NCBI RefSeq assembly: GCF_901709675.1
Contig: NC_051088.1
Location: 5,961,693-6,025,692 of the forward strand
From: Syngnathus acus
Taxonomy: Eukaryota > Chordata > Actinopteri > Syngnathiformes > Syngnathidae
Length of the DNA stretch: 64,000 bases
Direction: 5' to 3'
The notes under the pieces are model-generated. The model was not told the origin of the DNA. It saw only the letters and a program-made list of their open reading frames with translations, and searched no databases. The translations under genes and the position numbers were made by a program. Positions 34,485 to 45,609 of the stretch are shown here, piece by piece (positions within the stretch are counted from its first letter, which is position 1; every line of letters begins with the position of its first letter).

Positions 34485-34905
34485 CAATGAGGAATCAGTC
34501 TGGGGACCCTGTGGTGTGCAATCATATCTCCGGGGCTGAGGTCGCTAAGGTGGTTAACAAGCTCTTTGGTGGTCCTGCCTAGAGGGTGGATAACATCCGC
34601 CAAGAGTTCCACCAGGCACCAGATGTTGTGGGTTTGTCTCGTTTGATATGCGTCTGTCTCTGCCTGGACATTGGGCCTCTGGCTTGACAGACAGGGGTAA
34701 CCGTTGTCTTGTTGTGAGGAAGGGGATCGGAAGGTGTTTTCCAATCCAGGAAGCTCAGAGGTTTTGGAGAGGGGCACTGGCAAAAACCTTGGATATAGAA
34801 CCGGTGTGGTTCCTAGCCGTGGAACAGCTCTATGGGCTTTATTGTTATGGTCAGAGTAAATCTGTCCCAAGTCTAAATTTGCGCAGGGGTGGGTGTGTAG
34901 ATTTT
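34485..34905 (+). mobile_element. LINE reverse transcriptase relic
   Basis: A diverged plus-strand segment keeps the order of nucleotide blocks of a common fish non-LTR retrotransposon reverse transcriptase. GAGGTCGCTAAGGTGGTTAA is followed by AAGCTCTTTGGTGG, GAGTTCCACCAGGCACCAGA, TGCCTGGACATTGGGCCTCT, GGGGATCGGAAGGTGTTTTCC and GTGGTTCCTAGCCGTGGAAC. Intact copies encode here the polymerase stretch around the KKGD-R motif. Several frame changes and stops make it a pseudogene fragment. Rex3/RTE-type is my best guess for the clade, but it is unsettled. Confidence 0.6.
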
Positions 34906-35036
34906 GCACTATTGTGGTCTTAAACACAGCAAACTTAATTTGCCTCAATCTGTGGCTCCTTACATTCCCTTTAAATGTGGCAAATGGGAGGCATTTCTAT
35001 AGTCCTGGACACGGGGAAGGGAAAAAAAAAGATTTA

Positions 35037-35680
35037 CCGAATCTTCCGGACTATAAGTTGCAGTTTTTTCTTAGTTTGGCCGGGGGTGCGACTTATACTC
35101 AGGAGCGACTTGTGTTTGAAATTATTAACACATAATATAATTTCACATTATATATTTACACTAAACTGCATGAGGGTGCTCTAGGCCTGTGGAATAATCG
35201 GAACTGCAACTGACAATGAGTCTGACGTAAGCCACGTAGAAGAGGAAGTGCTACTACTTCCGGGGTTAGCGGAGTTGTTTATAAGTGACACAGAGGATGA
35301 AGATTTAAGTGGGTTTAATGATTTGGAGTGACGCGGATGGCTCGATAAACTTGTTAGCATTTTATTCATGCTATAGTTATTTGAATAACTCTTAATATGT
35401 TACGTCAGCCACGTTCTCAGTTCCTTGTTCATGTGTTTATGTAACATTATCATACCGTACCTTTAGCTTGTTTTTGCCTATTCTATTTGTATTTTAAATT
35501 GCCTTTCAAGATGACATGACCGATCTTGGTGTTGGATTTCATCAAATAAATTTCCCCCAAAAGTGCGACTTATATTCCGGTGCGACTTATATATGTCTAT
35601 ATATCTCTTTCTTCGTTATTATGCATTTTATGGCTGGTGCAACTTATACTCCGGAGCGACTTATAGTTCGGAAAATACGG
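35037..35680 (+). mobile_element. 644-bp pogo-like TA-element
   Basis: The left end is CCGAATCTTCCGGACTATAA and the right end is GACTTATAGTTCGGAAAATACGG in two parts (13 + 10 bases). TA flanks both sides (35035-35036, 35681-35682). Copies of the GCGACTTATA motif repeat inside the ends. The interior matches the reversed remnant at 22488-22983. No complete transposase is present, but a conserved acidic tail frame remains. Confidence 0.85.
35185..35331 (+). pseudogene. relic of transposase C-terminus
   Basis: An open frame after a TAG at 35182 encodes DNESDVSHVEEE, a leucine-rich stretch and SDTEDEDL, ending TGA at 35329-35331. It parallels the minus-strand frame at 22683-22820 in sequence and stop position. 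An acidic tail ending before a shared stop suggests the last exon part of the autonomous parent's transposase. The N-terminal and DDE parts are missing. Confidence 0.5.
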
Positions 35681-35682
35681 TA

Positions 35683-38477
35683 TTTGTGTCCTACACCAGG
35701 TCGAGGCACGCAAAGTACATTTGTAAGGAACTGCAAGAAGACCTCCACAGGCTGATAATACAAAGTTGGCTGGGATGATCAAAAAATCTTTAAAGTGGGC
35801 ACATATAGTGACAACCACCACACATCTCTGTGGAATTCACAATCCACATGCCTCCACCTTGATTAAATTCACCCAAATCGTGTTACACTACTGTAGCTGG
35901 TGGTTTCAGCAGGCATTGGGTTTTTCCTACTTTTAGCCACTATATTGTCTGGTGCGCCAGGTCTGGTGCTCTCGATACACCGAAACACATTTTATCAAAG
36001 TACCCAAAGAATCAATCAAGAATTACAGTATGCTTAAAACAGCCTATTTCTTGTCTCGCTGAAATTACCCCACTTATGAGGGACAAGTATTGCCCTAAAT
36101 AGGCAAAATATCAGAAAATTGCCATGCACGACAACAGGGCCAATTTAGTCAAAGCACTCAAGTTGAACTAAAGCATGTTAACCATTACTAGTCACCTCAA
36201 ACAAATGATTGTTAATCTACAAATGTGTGAGTGTGTGTGTGTGGGGGGGGGGGGGGGTTATGCATACTGTTTTGACACGTTGCACAGAGTCTGGAGACAT
36301 GTTTCAGCTTTCTGAAAATGTGAAAAATAAGGTGATACTGTGTATATGAGTGTATGTCTGTCTGTGTCTGTCTGTGTGCATGTATGTCACTGCCAAAGAA
36401 TGCTGCCAACTTTGGTTTCAGTGTCTTCTCACCTCAGAGAGCACAAGAGGGAAAAAAAAACAAGGCACATTCACTACATCGTTTCAGATAGGGCTTATTT
36501 TGTAAAAGAAAAGAACATCTTGATCGTTACGTAAAAAAACAGGTTTTGATACGTTATGGCATGACTGTTTTTCAATACATTTTTCACACATGACCTAACA
36601 GCTTGCAAAAGAATGTACACACCCAGGGAACAGATAGTCGATGCAAAAACGCTAACAAAAAGCAAAACTGGGAGTATTTCACAAGTGAATGAGGCATGTT
36701 GGCTCAAGGTATTTGCTTAACAAAAGTGATTTTCCATTACAGCACTGACACTAGAAATGCAGAAAATTAGATACTGTAAATAAGAATCCAAATCTAATGT
36801 ATAATTATCTTGAAAAGGGACAAAACATAATGGTGGCATAGGTAGAGATAGGCTTAAAATATAGTGTACTGACTTAAAGTACAGTGAATGACAAATATTG
36901 AACTGTCTTAAATGACATGACACCAAAAGTCAAGGAGGAAGCATCAAATGTTTGTCTATTTTACTAGATGTTTTGCAGCTGTTTTTATAAGGTGATATTT
37001 TCCACAAGGCATACTTATTAAAAGACACACTAAGGCAGTAAACACAATCTAGAGCCAAGTGACTTGCTAAGGCCTTGTCAGAACATGCGAACAAGGAAGG
37101 CTCTGAAAAAGTGCATATTTTGATTCTCGTGATAAAAACAGCAATCTTAAGGAGCTGAAATATGTTAACTGTTGAGTGCCTGGCTGTTGAGAGCATCTTT
37201 GGACACAAAGTAAAGACAAGTCTGAGTTTTGTAGTCATAATGGTGTGCAAGCTATTTAAAAAATGAGTGATATGATTAGAAGAGCAGACTTGATTACCTT
37301 CAAATTAATTGAGTCACCCAATAAAAAAGCTGAGTGAGGTTAGAGAGCAGCATGTATGAGGGCACAACAGAAAATCAGGACCTGAGTGGTAAGATTTTCT
37401 GAGGTTATGTTACCATCCGTTGCCTTTGGGCATGCAGGATAAATACATATATTGTAGAGTGCAGTATAGACACTGCTGTCACGCAATGGTACTTGGGCAA
37501 AAAGGCATCCACTGTACATGCTCAAAATTCTTAATGCAGACAGCACAAAAAGCATCTTTAACCAGGAAAAAGTAAATGTTTGTTTTTACTATTTCTTTTT
37601 TTAAGTCAGACTTGATAACCATCATGTGGACCGGGGCTTTCGAATTGGCATGGAGACAAGACGGTTGAGTGATGGGGGAAAAAATAAAAAAATAAAAATA
37701 TCAGTCAGTGTGGACCGGCACTTTGTGTTACCATGGCCACTTTTGAGCACCTTGTTGTCAGCCATGAGTCTGTGCTTTAAAGTTGTCATGGTCCCAGATA
37801 CATATTTGCAGTTCAAGTTCAGTGTGAAGGCATGAGAAAGGTGATTGAAAAAAATAGAAGTTTATTTTTCAAAGTCTTAGAAGTGGTATTTGATTGACAG
37901 TTGAGTGGAGCGTTGTTTCACTGCATTCTGCGGACACGCCGCAGGATTTGAGAGTCCAGAGAATGTCTTGATTTTTCATGAATTCATGATGTACTTTTTG
38001 TATGTTCTTTTTTTAAATCATTCTAAGCTGACAGTTTTTTTTCACTGCAATCTTCTCTGGTGATTGTCAAATTTAGATGACTTATTTTAACTTAATGTGG
38101 ACTTTAAGTGTATGCATCTAAAAAAGAAAGAATTTTAAAAGGTTCTTTAAATCAATGAACATGTATGTCATTTGAAACAAACAAAAAAACATGATTTTCA
38201 AGCCATTTCTTTCCAGGTTTAAATGAGGAAGAACTGTCATGCTAATTGATTTGTATATTACTTTGTTTAAATTTCCCTCTAGGTGCTCCATGATGCCAGA
38301 TGTTGTATTTAGCTCCTCTTGTCTCTGTGATAACATTTTGCCCCAAAGCCTCACTTTAAGTACAATTTTGAAAACAAATTAAAAATGTTTTTCTAGTTCC
38401 AATTCAACATAAGAAAATGTGATTAGCGCTTATTTTGACTCTAAAATGATAATATTGATATAAACTCTCTGCTGTAT
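35683..38477. other. non-coding; small simple repeats
   Basis: It contains a (GT)n tract followed by 15 G (36228-36257). No exon, RNA gene or transposon end was recognised. Confidence 0.5.
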
Positions 38478-38521
38478 ATTATTATTTATTTATTTCTATT
38501 ATTTATTTATTTATTATTATT
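38478..38521. repeat. (TTAT)n/(TTA)n microsatellite
   Basis: Imperfect AT-only simple repeat of ATT and ATTT units. Confidence 0.85.
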
Positions 38522-38569
38522 CTGCACCACCTTTAATCATTAACAAATATGGTGAAGACATTCTGACAG

Positions 38570-38868
38570 TCCACCTCCGGCCCTCCCTGTGTGGAGTTTG
38601 CATGTTCTCCCCGGGCCCGCGTGGGTTTTCTCCGGGCACTCCGGTTTCCTCCCACATCCCAAAAACATGCTTGGTAGGCCGATTGAAGACTCCAAATTGC
38701 CCCTAGGTGTGAGTGCGAGTGCAAATGGTTGTTTGTCTCTGTGTGCCCTGCGATTGGCTGGCAACCGGTTCAGGGTGTCCCCCGCCTACTGCCCGATGAC
38801 GGCTGGGATAGGCTCCAGCACACCCGCGACCCCCGTGGGGACTAAGCGGTTCAGAAAATGGATGGATG
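38570..38868 (+). mobile_element. V-SINE lacking its tRNA head, 13-bp target duplication
   Basis: It starts inside the element (CCACCTCCGGCCCTCCC), so the pol III promoter is absent, then has the full core and the GGATGGATGG tail. GACATTCTGACAG flanks it at 38557-38569 and 38869-38881. This is a 5'-truncated reverse-transcription product and could not be transcribed from its own promoter. Confidence 0.93.
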
Positions 38869-38881
38869 GACATTCTGACAG

Positions 38882-41800
38882 CGTTAAGAACCAAAGTTGA
38901 AAAATAAATAATCTTAGGTAGAACACACAGTATAATAACAACACCCTTAGTGTAATAACTATGCAAAAATGAATTAGTAAAATTTTGTTAAAATACACTG
39001 CATGAATAAAAATAAAAATGGCATTTGTCATAGCGTTTGTTTGCAGTTTTTTGGGGAATGTAAAAACAAGTATGATTATTAGCTTTAAAGCATTTAAAGA
39101 AAATGTATTTAAAATTTCCATCAAGCACACATAATCTGTTGATTGAGTGAGACTAAATTAGAGTGACTTTTGAGTCCTTCCAATTAAAAGAGATGCAGTC
39201 GACAGTGTGTACCAAATACGGACATGTTAATTATGTATGCCAGGAGTGGTTCAGTCCTTTATTGGAAAATTTACACCCGTGCAGTGATTTATATAAATCA
39301 GCATTGGCCACAAAGCAGTAAAACTCTAATTGTTTCTTCCATTTTGAAAGTCTGGCGTCCATTAAGGATGCAGTGAGTAATAAAAAGGACTTTTAATCAA
39401 TCCTGTCGTTGATAAGTTTGATGTGTGAATGGTCTCTTACCTGACAGAGCTACCATATGTTAATTTTTTTTTCAATTAGCTGATAACTTCTCCAAAGATC
39501 AGCTTATAGAATATGTATTACCTTCTTAGTCAAACAGAAATGTGTTTTTTTGTGGTTTTGAAAAAAACAATCACCGTTCACGAGGCACCTGCAAGAATGA
39601 CTAACAGCACTGTAACAAGCTGTCCTCCAGGGCTGTTGTCCTCCAACGGTGTTGCCGTTAAGGATTTCCACAATGAGATACATTTTCAAACCAATAGCCC
39701 AAACTTTGCGCTTTTCACTTCCTTACTTTCATCCCTTATCATGTTTTTAATATACTAATAATAAATATTAATATGATTTGTCCGTTCAATCCATATAGAC
39801 TAAGACGTCATGGATAACATCTATAATTAAGACAAAAACACAAACATTTTATAATTAAAATAACATTAAGTTGTTGAGCTCCAACATAGTTCCATTGTCG
39901 CATGCAAAGTGACCCTTTCAAAGTCGGATTGCACTTGTCGACCCCTTCCCGACCGGCAATCGTGGCCACAGTAAATCCTGAAGACTGCTCATGCTATAAT
40001 TAATAAAATCCCCATTACATGCCTGGTGCCTGTTGTTTGCTATTTCAACACCCCATTTGTGCCACGATTACAGTCATTATCAGTAAAAGCCATTAATTCT
40101 CTACCCCAATGCCAGAACTGCATACTAATACACAGTAGTGGGCTTTAAAATCTCTTTCTTTTCTTTTTTCTTTCCCTTTTCAAGGAGCCTGAGTTGGAGT
40201 GAGGCCAGGAGGTGCCACTCCAAAACTGGAGTCATCCGATGACTCGGAAGGAACCTTTGAATAGAGAGGCCTGCTGCCACTTTGGAGATAGTTTGATTAT
40301 TTCTCTTCCTCGCCAAAATAAATCATTATTAAGCTTATACCATGAATAAAACAAAATTAGCAGACTGCGAAATATTGCTTTCTTTTCTGACTCTATTCCC
40401 TTGTGCATGCATGCAAATTATAATGCTTATTTATGTAAATTGGGTGTCGTCTTTAATTAGTTTTCCTTGGAGGCATTAAAAAACATGTATCCCCCCAAAA
40501 TGATTTGTTTTGTTGTTCTGTTGAGTTTAAGGTTCAAAATGAATGATTATGCCTCCTAAAAAGGTTTATTAAAGCTCGCTTTTTTTCCTCTCTCTTTCAG
40601 AATATTATCTTCTCCGCGCACTTCTCCGGCAGTGTGTATAGTCTGTGAAATCAAAAATCCTCTTCACACAGTGCTCAGAGCACCACTCAAAAACAAACAC
40701 TTCTAAAGGTTGACAATACACTTCCACTTATCAAATAGAAACATTTGCGACAAAAATGTGTGTAATGACATTCAAGTGAACAGTGTGCTTCAAACTCACA
40801 TGCTTACATCTACAATTTATACAATATGCATCTTGGTGTAATGGTGCCAAGCAAACTACGGTGTGATAATGTGTTGATTCTATTAGCATTTTGTTGAGAC
40901 ATCGCAGAAATACACACTTGGAACATATCCAGCCACGAGTTGAGAGCTGTGTTATCATTCCAATGCTAATACTGATGTAAATTCAGACAGCCTGTCAGCT
41001 TCCAAGACCAAACTCACTACTGATTTGGTTCCTATTTTAATATTTGTCTGAAAGGATTTGCAATGTAGTAATAAATCGAGCAGGCGGCACTGTTTTTATG
41101 CATTTACAGTTGATTTACAGTGAAGTGCTGAGTGGCTATCAAACAAAAAACTGCTTTATGTCATTATAGAAGGTGTTGGGTCATCCTCAGATAGGGGGCT
41201 ACGTCACAGTGTTTCCAACTACTTTGGGTTGAAAGTGACCAACTAAGTACAATATGCAGCTTTATTGTTTTGAATATATAGATAAACATATATATATATT
41301 TGCGTCAACATTATTATTATCATCAGTAGCCATTCAACATTCAGCAGAGCTGCCGGAATGAGCTAAAATAGCAGGTTAAGATTCCCCCTCCCCAGCCTCA
41401 AAGTGTGATTTATGACAAGGAAGCCCAAACCATTATAGCATTTTTATTATTATTGTTCTTTCACGGCTAATGCAACAATAGATTTTTGCATGATTGATGC
41501 ATTACACTAAACATTAGATGATTGCATTACTTTGCATAGAACAGCTAAATGACACAAGATTACTTATTGTTATTTTCCTCTGTGATCTTACTCTAAGTGC
41601 AAAGCATACAGTATTTCTTGGCATATATTGATTACCGCACGGGCAGCACGCATACACATTGAATAAACTGTGTATACGAATGCGGACCTTCTGTAATAGC
41701 TTTGATTGTCTGATTTCACCGATGCTTAGTTGAGTTAACTGCTTTTGTTGGATGAAAGTTGGGTAAATGGGTAGCAGACCAAACAAAGACACCTTGACAG

Positions 41801-42731
41801 TCAGCCTCTTCTTTCTGCAAATCGTAACAATGGGCTCTTGTGTGAAGGACTACTAAATTCCACACGTACACATAATAAGGACTATTACACTTGTCTTGGT
41901 TCTTGTTATTCCATGACACCAAGGCGGACATTATATGTACAACAGAATTACCAGTAAAAAAAAAAATTATTATCATTATTATTTTTTTTATTAGTTATTT
42001 AGGTGCGAAAAGTGTCATTTTTATGCAATCTCTCTCTCTCCTTCCCCCTCCCTCCCTCTCTATTATAAATTACCTTTTAAACCTTGTCGTCAAAAATTCA
42101 AGAAATTAGTTGGTGCATAGACAGCAGCATGAACTGGATTGACAGCTTTGCTAACCTGGACACCCCCTCCATCAGAATGTTGACAGACACTTTGGGTGTT
42201 TGTCATTTCTAGCACAAAGATGTTGGGTTAAGGGCCAACTGTTTTGTTTTTATTTGTTTTGTTTCCCAAAAGTACTTATTTGTGCTGATCTAGTGTGAGC
42301 AACACTATAATTACCTGAAAACGTAATCTCAAAGCTATGCCTGACAAAGGCAACAAACTGTAATAAAACACAGCTTTTGGGTTCTCAGCTGTGGTGACTT
42401 TTATAAGAGATATTAACAGGATGTTTAAAGGACATGGCACGTTTCCATTTGTCTTGAGGAAATGACTTGGGGGGTAAAACACCTGGCACACAAAGTGCTT
42501 GCAGTCTGATCAATGTAAAGAGGTATTTTGTTTTGTTTTGTTTTGAGACAAGACTATAAATTGGTCTCTTTTTTAAAAAAAACAAACTAAAATGTAACCA
42601 TTGCAGACAGGTTAGAACTATTATAAATGGTAAGGTCTACTTTACTTGTTCATTTAATGAAAGAGACAACACCACCTACAATAAATATTCAAACAATGTA
42701 CAGACTGAATGATAATAAATGCTGAGTTGCA
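38882..42731. other. non-coding, no gene recognised
   Basis: AT-rich sequence. A pyrimidine-rich stretch lies at 42028-42062. Short open frames are unconvincing. No transposon ends were recognised. Confidence 0.5.
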
Positions 42732-42739
42732 CTGAAATT

Positions 42740-43098
42740 CCATCCATCCATCCATTTTCTGTACCGCTTTGTCCCCACGGGGGTCAAGGGTGTGCTGGAG
42801 CCTAACCCAGCGGTCATCGGGCAGTCGGCGGGGGACACCCTGAACCGGTTGCCAGCTTGTCGCAGGGCACACAGAGACAAACAACCATCCGCACTCACAC
42901 CTAGGGACAATTTGGAGTGCTCAATCGGCCTACCAAGCATGTTTTTGGGATGTGGGAGGAAACCGGAGTGCCCGGAGAAAACCCACGCGGACACGGGGAG
43001 AACATGCAAACTCCACATAGGGAGGGCCGGATGTGGAATCGAACGTGCACCCTCCTAACTGTGAGTCGGACGTGCTAACCAGCGCCCACCGAGCCGCC
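42740..43098 (-). mobile_element. V-SINE, full length, 8-bp target duplication
   Basis: Minus-strand orientation, with the tRNA-like head at the right (GGCTCGGTGGGCGCTGG, degraded box B) and the CCATCCATCC-type tail at the left. CTGAAATT occurs at 42732-42739 and 43099-43106. More substitutions than in the 23159 copy suggest it is older. Confidence 0.9.
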
Positions 43099-43134
43099 CT
43101 GAAATTACATATTGTACAATAAATGGAAGAAAAT

Positions 43135-43159
43135 GGTACGGTACGGTACGGTACGGTAC
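43135..43159. repeat. (GGTAC)5 microsatellite
   Basis: Five perfect GGTAC pentamers. Each junction contains the palindromic GTAC. It lies 30 bases from a SINE end. Confidence 0.95.
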
Positions 43160-43313
43160 GGGCATGGAAGTACAAACGAAGTAGTTCTAGTTTTGGTATG
43201 ACAAAAACAAACACCTGCTAGCAATCAGATGTGGATGACAATGAGAAAGCAAACAGAATAGTCATTTGAATTAACGGCAACAATGAGAAAAGCTGACATG
43301 CATACGTACGTAC

Positions 43314-44313
43314 CAGTGGTGGGCCGTCAGAGCCCGCAAGGCCTTCTCTGCTGGCCTAAAAATATCTGAATCACAGACTGATGTTAATTATATTTCCTCC
43401 ATGAATATGTACTAAATAATTCCAAATGGTCTCTCCACTTCCTTTCATTGCTAGCCCCCTGGTTGCGCTGCTTCCAGATGTGTATTTTCATATTTAAGCA
43501 TTTAACCAGTCACATTTCAGCCACTATTTGTTGCCAGGGTCAAAGAAATCTGCCTGGAGGCCTTCACAATCAGTTCTGCAGGCCCTGTAGCATAAAATAA
43601 ATGTCGATCCAACTGTTGCTTCAAACAATCAGATTTTGAGTCGGCGACACCAAGGCAGGCGGACGGAAACGTCAGCGTATTCACGCGCTTTGATTGGATA
43701 GTCAGAGAGTATACTAGCCAGAGCTAGCAAACTGCATCTGTAGCGAGCTGCACAAGCAAAGATATTGTTGTGTTGGTTTAATAGCTGTTTTGTCAACCCA
43801 CAATGGCTGAAGGAGAAGAAGAAATGGATTTGGTTGCGGATTTACTGTCAAAGCCATTTTCAAGACAGACTTTTCAAGAAAAGCTGGACATTGTTAAGCA
43901 AGGTCGGGCAACTCCAAAACTCGCAAGCCTGTCACAACCGGGAAAAGGATTTGTCTGCCACTTTCAGTCCACTAACTACAAGCACAAATACGACAGGGCA
44001 GGCTCGACTTTCAGCATTAGCTTCGGTGGCGATAGAAAAGGTCTTCTTGATGGAACTGAAACGCACGGATAATCTGCACAACAGAGTAATTGAAATCTTC
44101 TTGAGGAAAGAAAGGAGGATGGATTTTGTGTACAAATAATCAGGATTTTTGGTGAGTAAAAAGTTGCCATATTTCTAAATAATATTGCAATCTTATCAGG
44201 TTATTTTTTATGCTTTTCTTATGTTTATAGCCATAAAATAGTTATTGACGGTTGGATTGATTCAGATGGAGCTCTACCGAAGGCCTAGGTGTGATATGCA
44301 CAACCCGCCACTG
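43314..44313 (+). mobile_element. 1.0-kb hAT internal-deletion derivative
   Basis: The ends CAGTGGTGGGCCGTCA and, inverted, CAGTGGCGGGTTGT fit hAT termini. The flanks GTACGTAC and ATACATAA agree at 5 of 8 positions, so the target duplication is weak. The interior carries the beginning and end of a transposase gene of the ZMYM1-like/TTF-type zinc-finger hAT group, joined by loss of the middle (next entry). It is non-autonomous but retains the sequences a transposase would need at both ends. Confidence 0.8.
43803..44139 (+). pseudogene. hAT transposase: N- and C-terminal pieces fused by deletion
   Basis: From ATG 43803 the frame encodes MAEGEEEMDLVADLL, then FQEKLDIVKQGRATPKL and QPGKGFVCHF, the N-terminal region before the TTF/BED-like zinc finger in ZMYM1-like hAT proteins. 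It then runs into unrelated sequence, stopping at 44072. From about 43995, in a different frame, RLSALASVAIEK and ERRMDFVYK followed by TAA (44137-44139) match the C-terminal hAT dimerisation domain. The whole catalytic DDE region, several hundred residues, is missing between the pieces, and the junction near 43985 is out of frame. No active protein can result. Confidence 0.7.
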
Positions 44314-44505
44314 ATACATAAGGCGCTTCGGATTAAAAGGCTCACTGTTGATTTTTGAGAAAATGTATTTCCAATGACTCGGAGAAGTCTACCAAGCCGG
44401 CTCAACTTTGGGTATGAAATAAAATGTTTTCTTTCTGAACTTCCTCATTCTTATCAAAAATAATGTGGGATGATTCTGAGATGTGGTTTACTAAGAGCGT
44501 ATCTA

Positions 44506-44621
44506 CTAATAACTTTAAAAACTGTGTGATTTTACAATAAATATGACAGTCTTTTGTTATTGTCTAATAACTTTGAAAACTGTATGATTTTACAATAAAA
44601 TATGACAGCCTTTTGTTTTTT
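44506..44621 (+). repeat. tandem duplication, 58-bp unit, 2 copies
   Basis: CTAATAACTTTAAAAACTGT at 44506 recurs as CTAATAACTTTGAAAACTGT at 44564. The two copies differ at a few positions. It lies next to the hAT element, in A/T-rich DNA. No function was seen. Confidence 0.9.
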
Positions 44622-45168
44622 TTTTGTTTTTTTTATCAAAAGCCGGAAGATGAGAAGAGACACTCAAATGCCTGTCGGGGCCAGCATACATGAGGTAAAC
44701 AAGGCTAAGGGGGAAATCTGGCATGGGCTAAGCAAAGACATAAAAATATTTTCCCTTGTATTTAATGTCTTCCATAATTCATTGCTAGCAAAAGCTAATC
44801 AATAGGATCTTAATGAAAACTTGAGCCATATTTTATTTTGCCGCAGAGAAGTCCCAGATCAGCATTTGTTGCCTTGTTATGTGCTGCTTTTCACCCTTGG
44901 GCTGTTTGACAGATGTGCATCACATTTGTAAGTACCTCAAATATTTTCTTCTTCCACCAGTGATTGGTCAAATTATTGCAGAGCTTCAGAAAAAAATATT
45001 GTGATGGCAGTAGTTAATGTTAACAGAAAATAGGATGGTTTTTCTATAGAATTGAATGACATGAAGACTTTAAATTCCATTAAAAAAACCTTGTTTGATA
45101 GTTTTCTCAAGTGTTATCCATACTCTCCAAAGACTGCAAGGTCACATATCGCCTATGAGTAGATGTTT

Positions 45169-45209
45169 AAATAAATAAATAGATAAATAGATAAATAGAT
45201 AAATAAATA
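45169..45209. repeat. (AAAT)n/(AGAT)n microsatellite
   Basis: Tetranucleotide tract of AAAT and AGAT units. Confidence 0.9.
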
Positions 45210-45275
45210 CGTTCACTCCTTACCAGACACCACAAAACGGGAGTCATCAACAAATCCTAGCATTTTGGACTAGAG

Positions 45276-45601
45276 CAGGGGTGTCAAACTCATTTTTTTC
45301 ATGGGCCGCATTGTAGTCATAGCTTCTTTCGGAGGGCCGTTATGACTATCAACCCAAATAAATGCATGAGCACCTCATATTATATAGAGTAAAAGCTACA
45401 AAACAAACTGACAAATAACTCATTTTCAAATCAGACGAGTATAAACTGGTCAAATATTAAAAATAAAGATATTGTCAAAAGTGAAGACAATTCGCAATTC
45501 TAGTAACGACACGAATTTGATGCACAATTTGTCTTCGCGGGCCACATAAAATGATGTGGCGGGCTGTATCTGGCCCCCGGGCCTTGAGTTTGACACCTGT
45601 G
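45276..45601. mobile_element. 326-bp hAT MITE with 8-bp target duplication
   Basis: It begins CAGGGGTGTCAAACTC and ends GAGTTTGACACCTGTG (inverted: CACAGGTGTCAAACTC). GACTAGAG duplicates at 45268-45275 and 45602-45609. There is no coding sequence. GGGCCGC/GGGCCAC motifs near both ends are the Charlie-like subterminal repeats of this fish family. An older member is at 53521-55034. Confidence 0.93.
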
Positions 45602-45609
45602 GACTAGAG

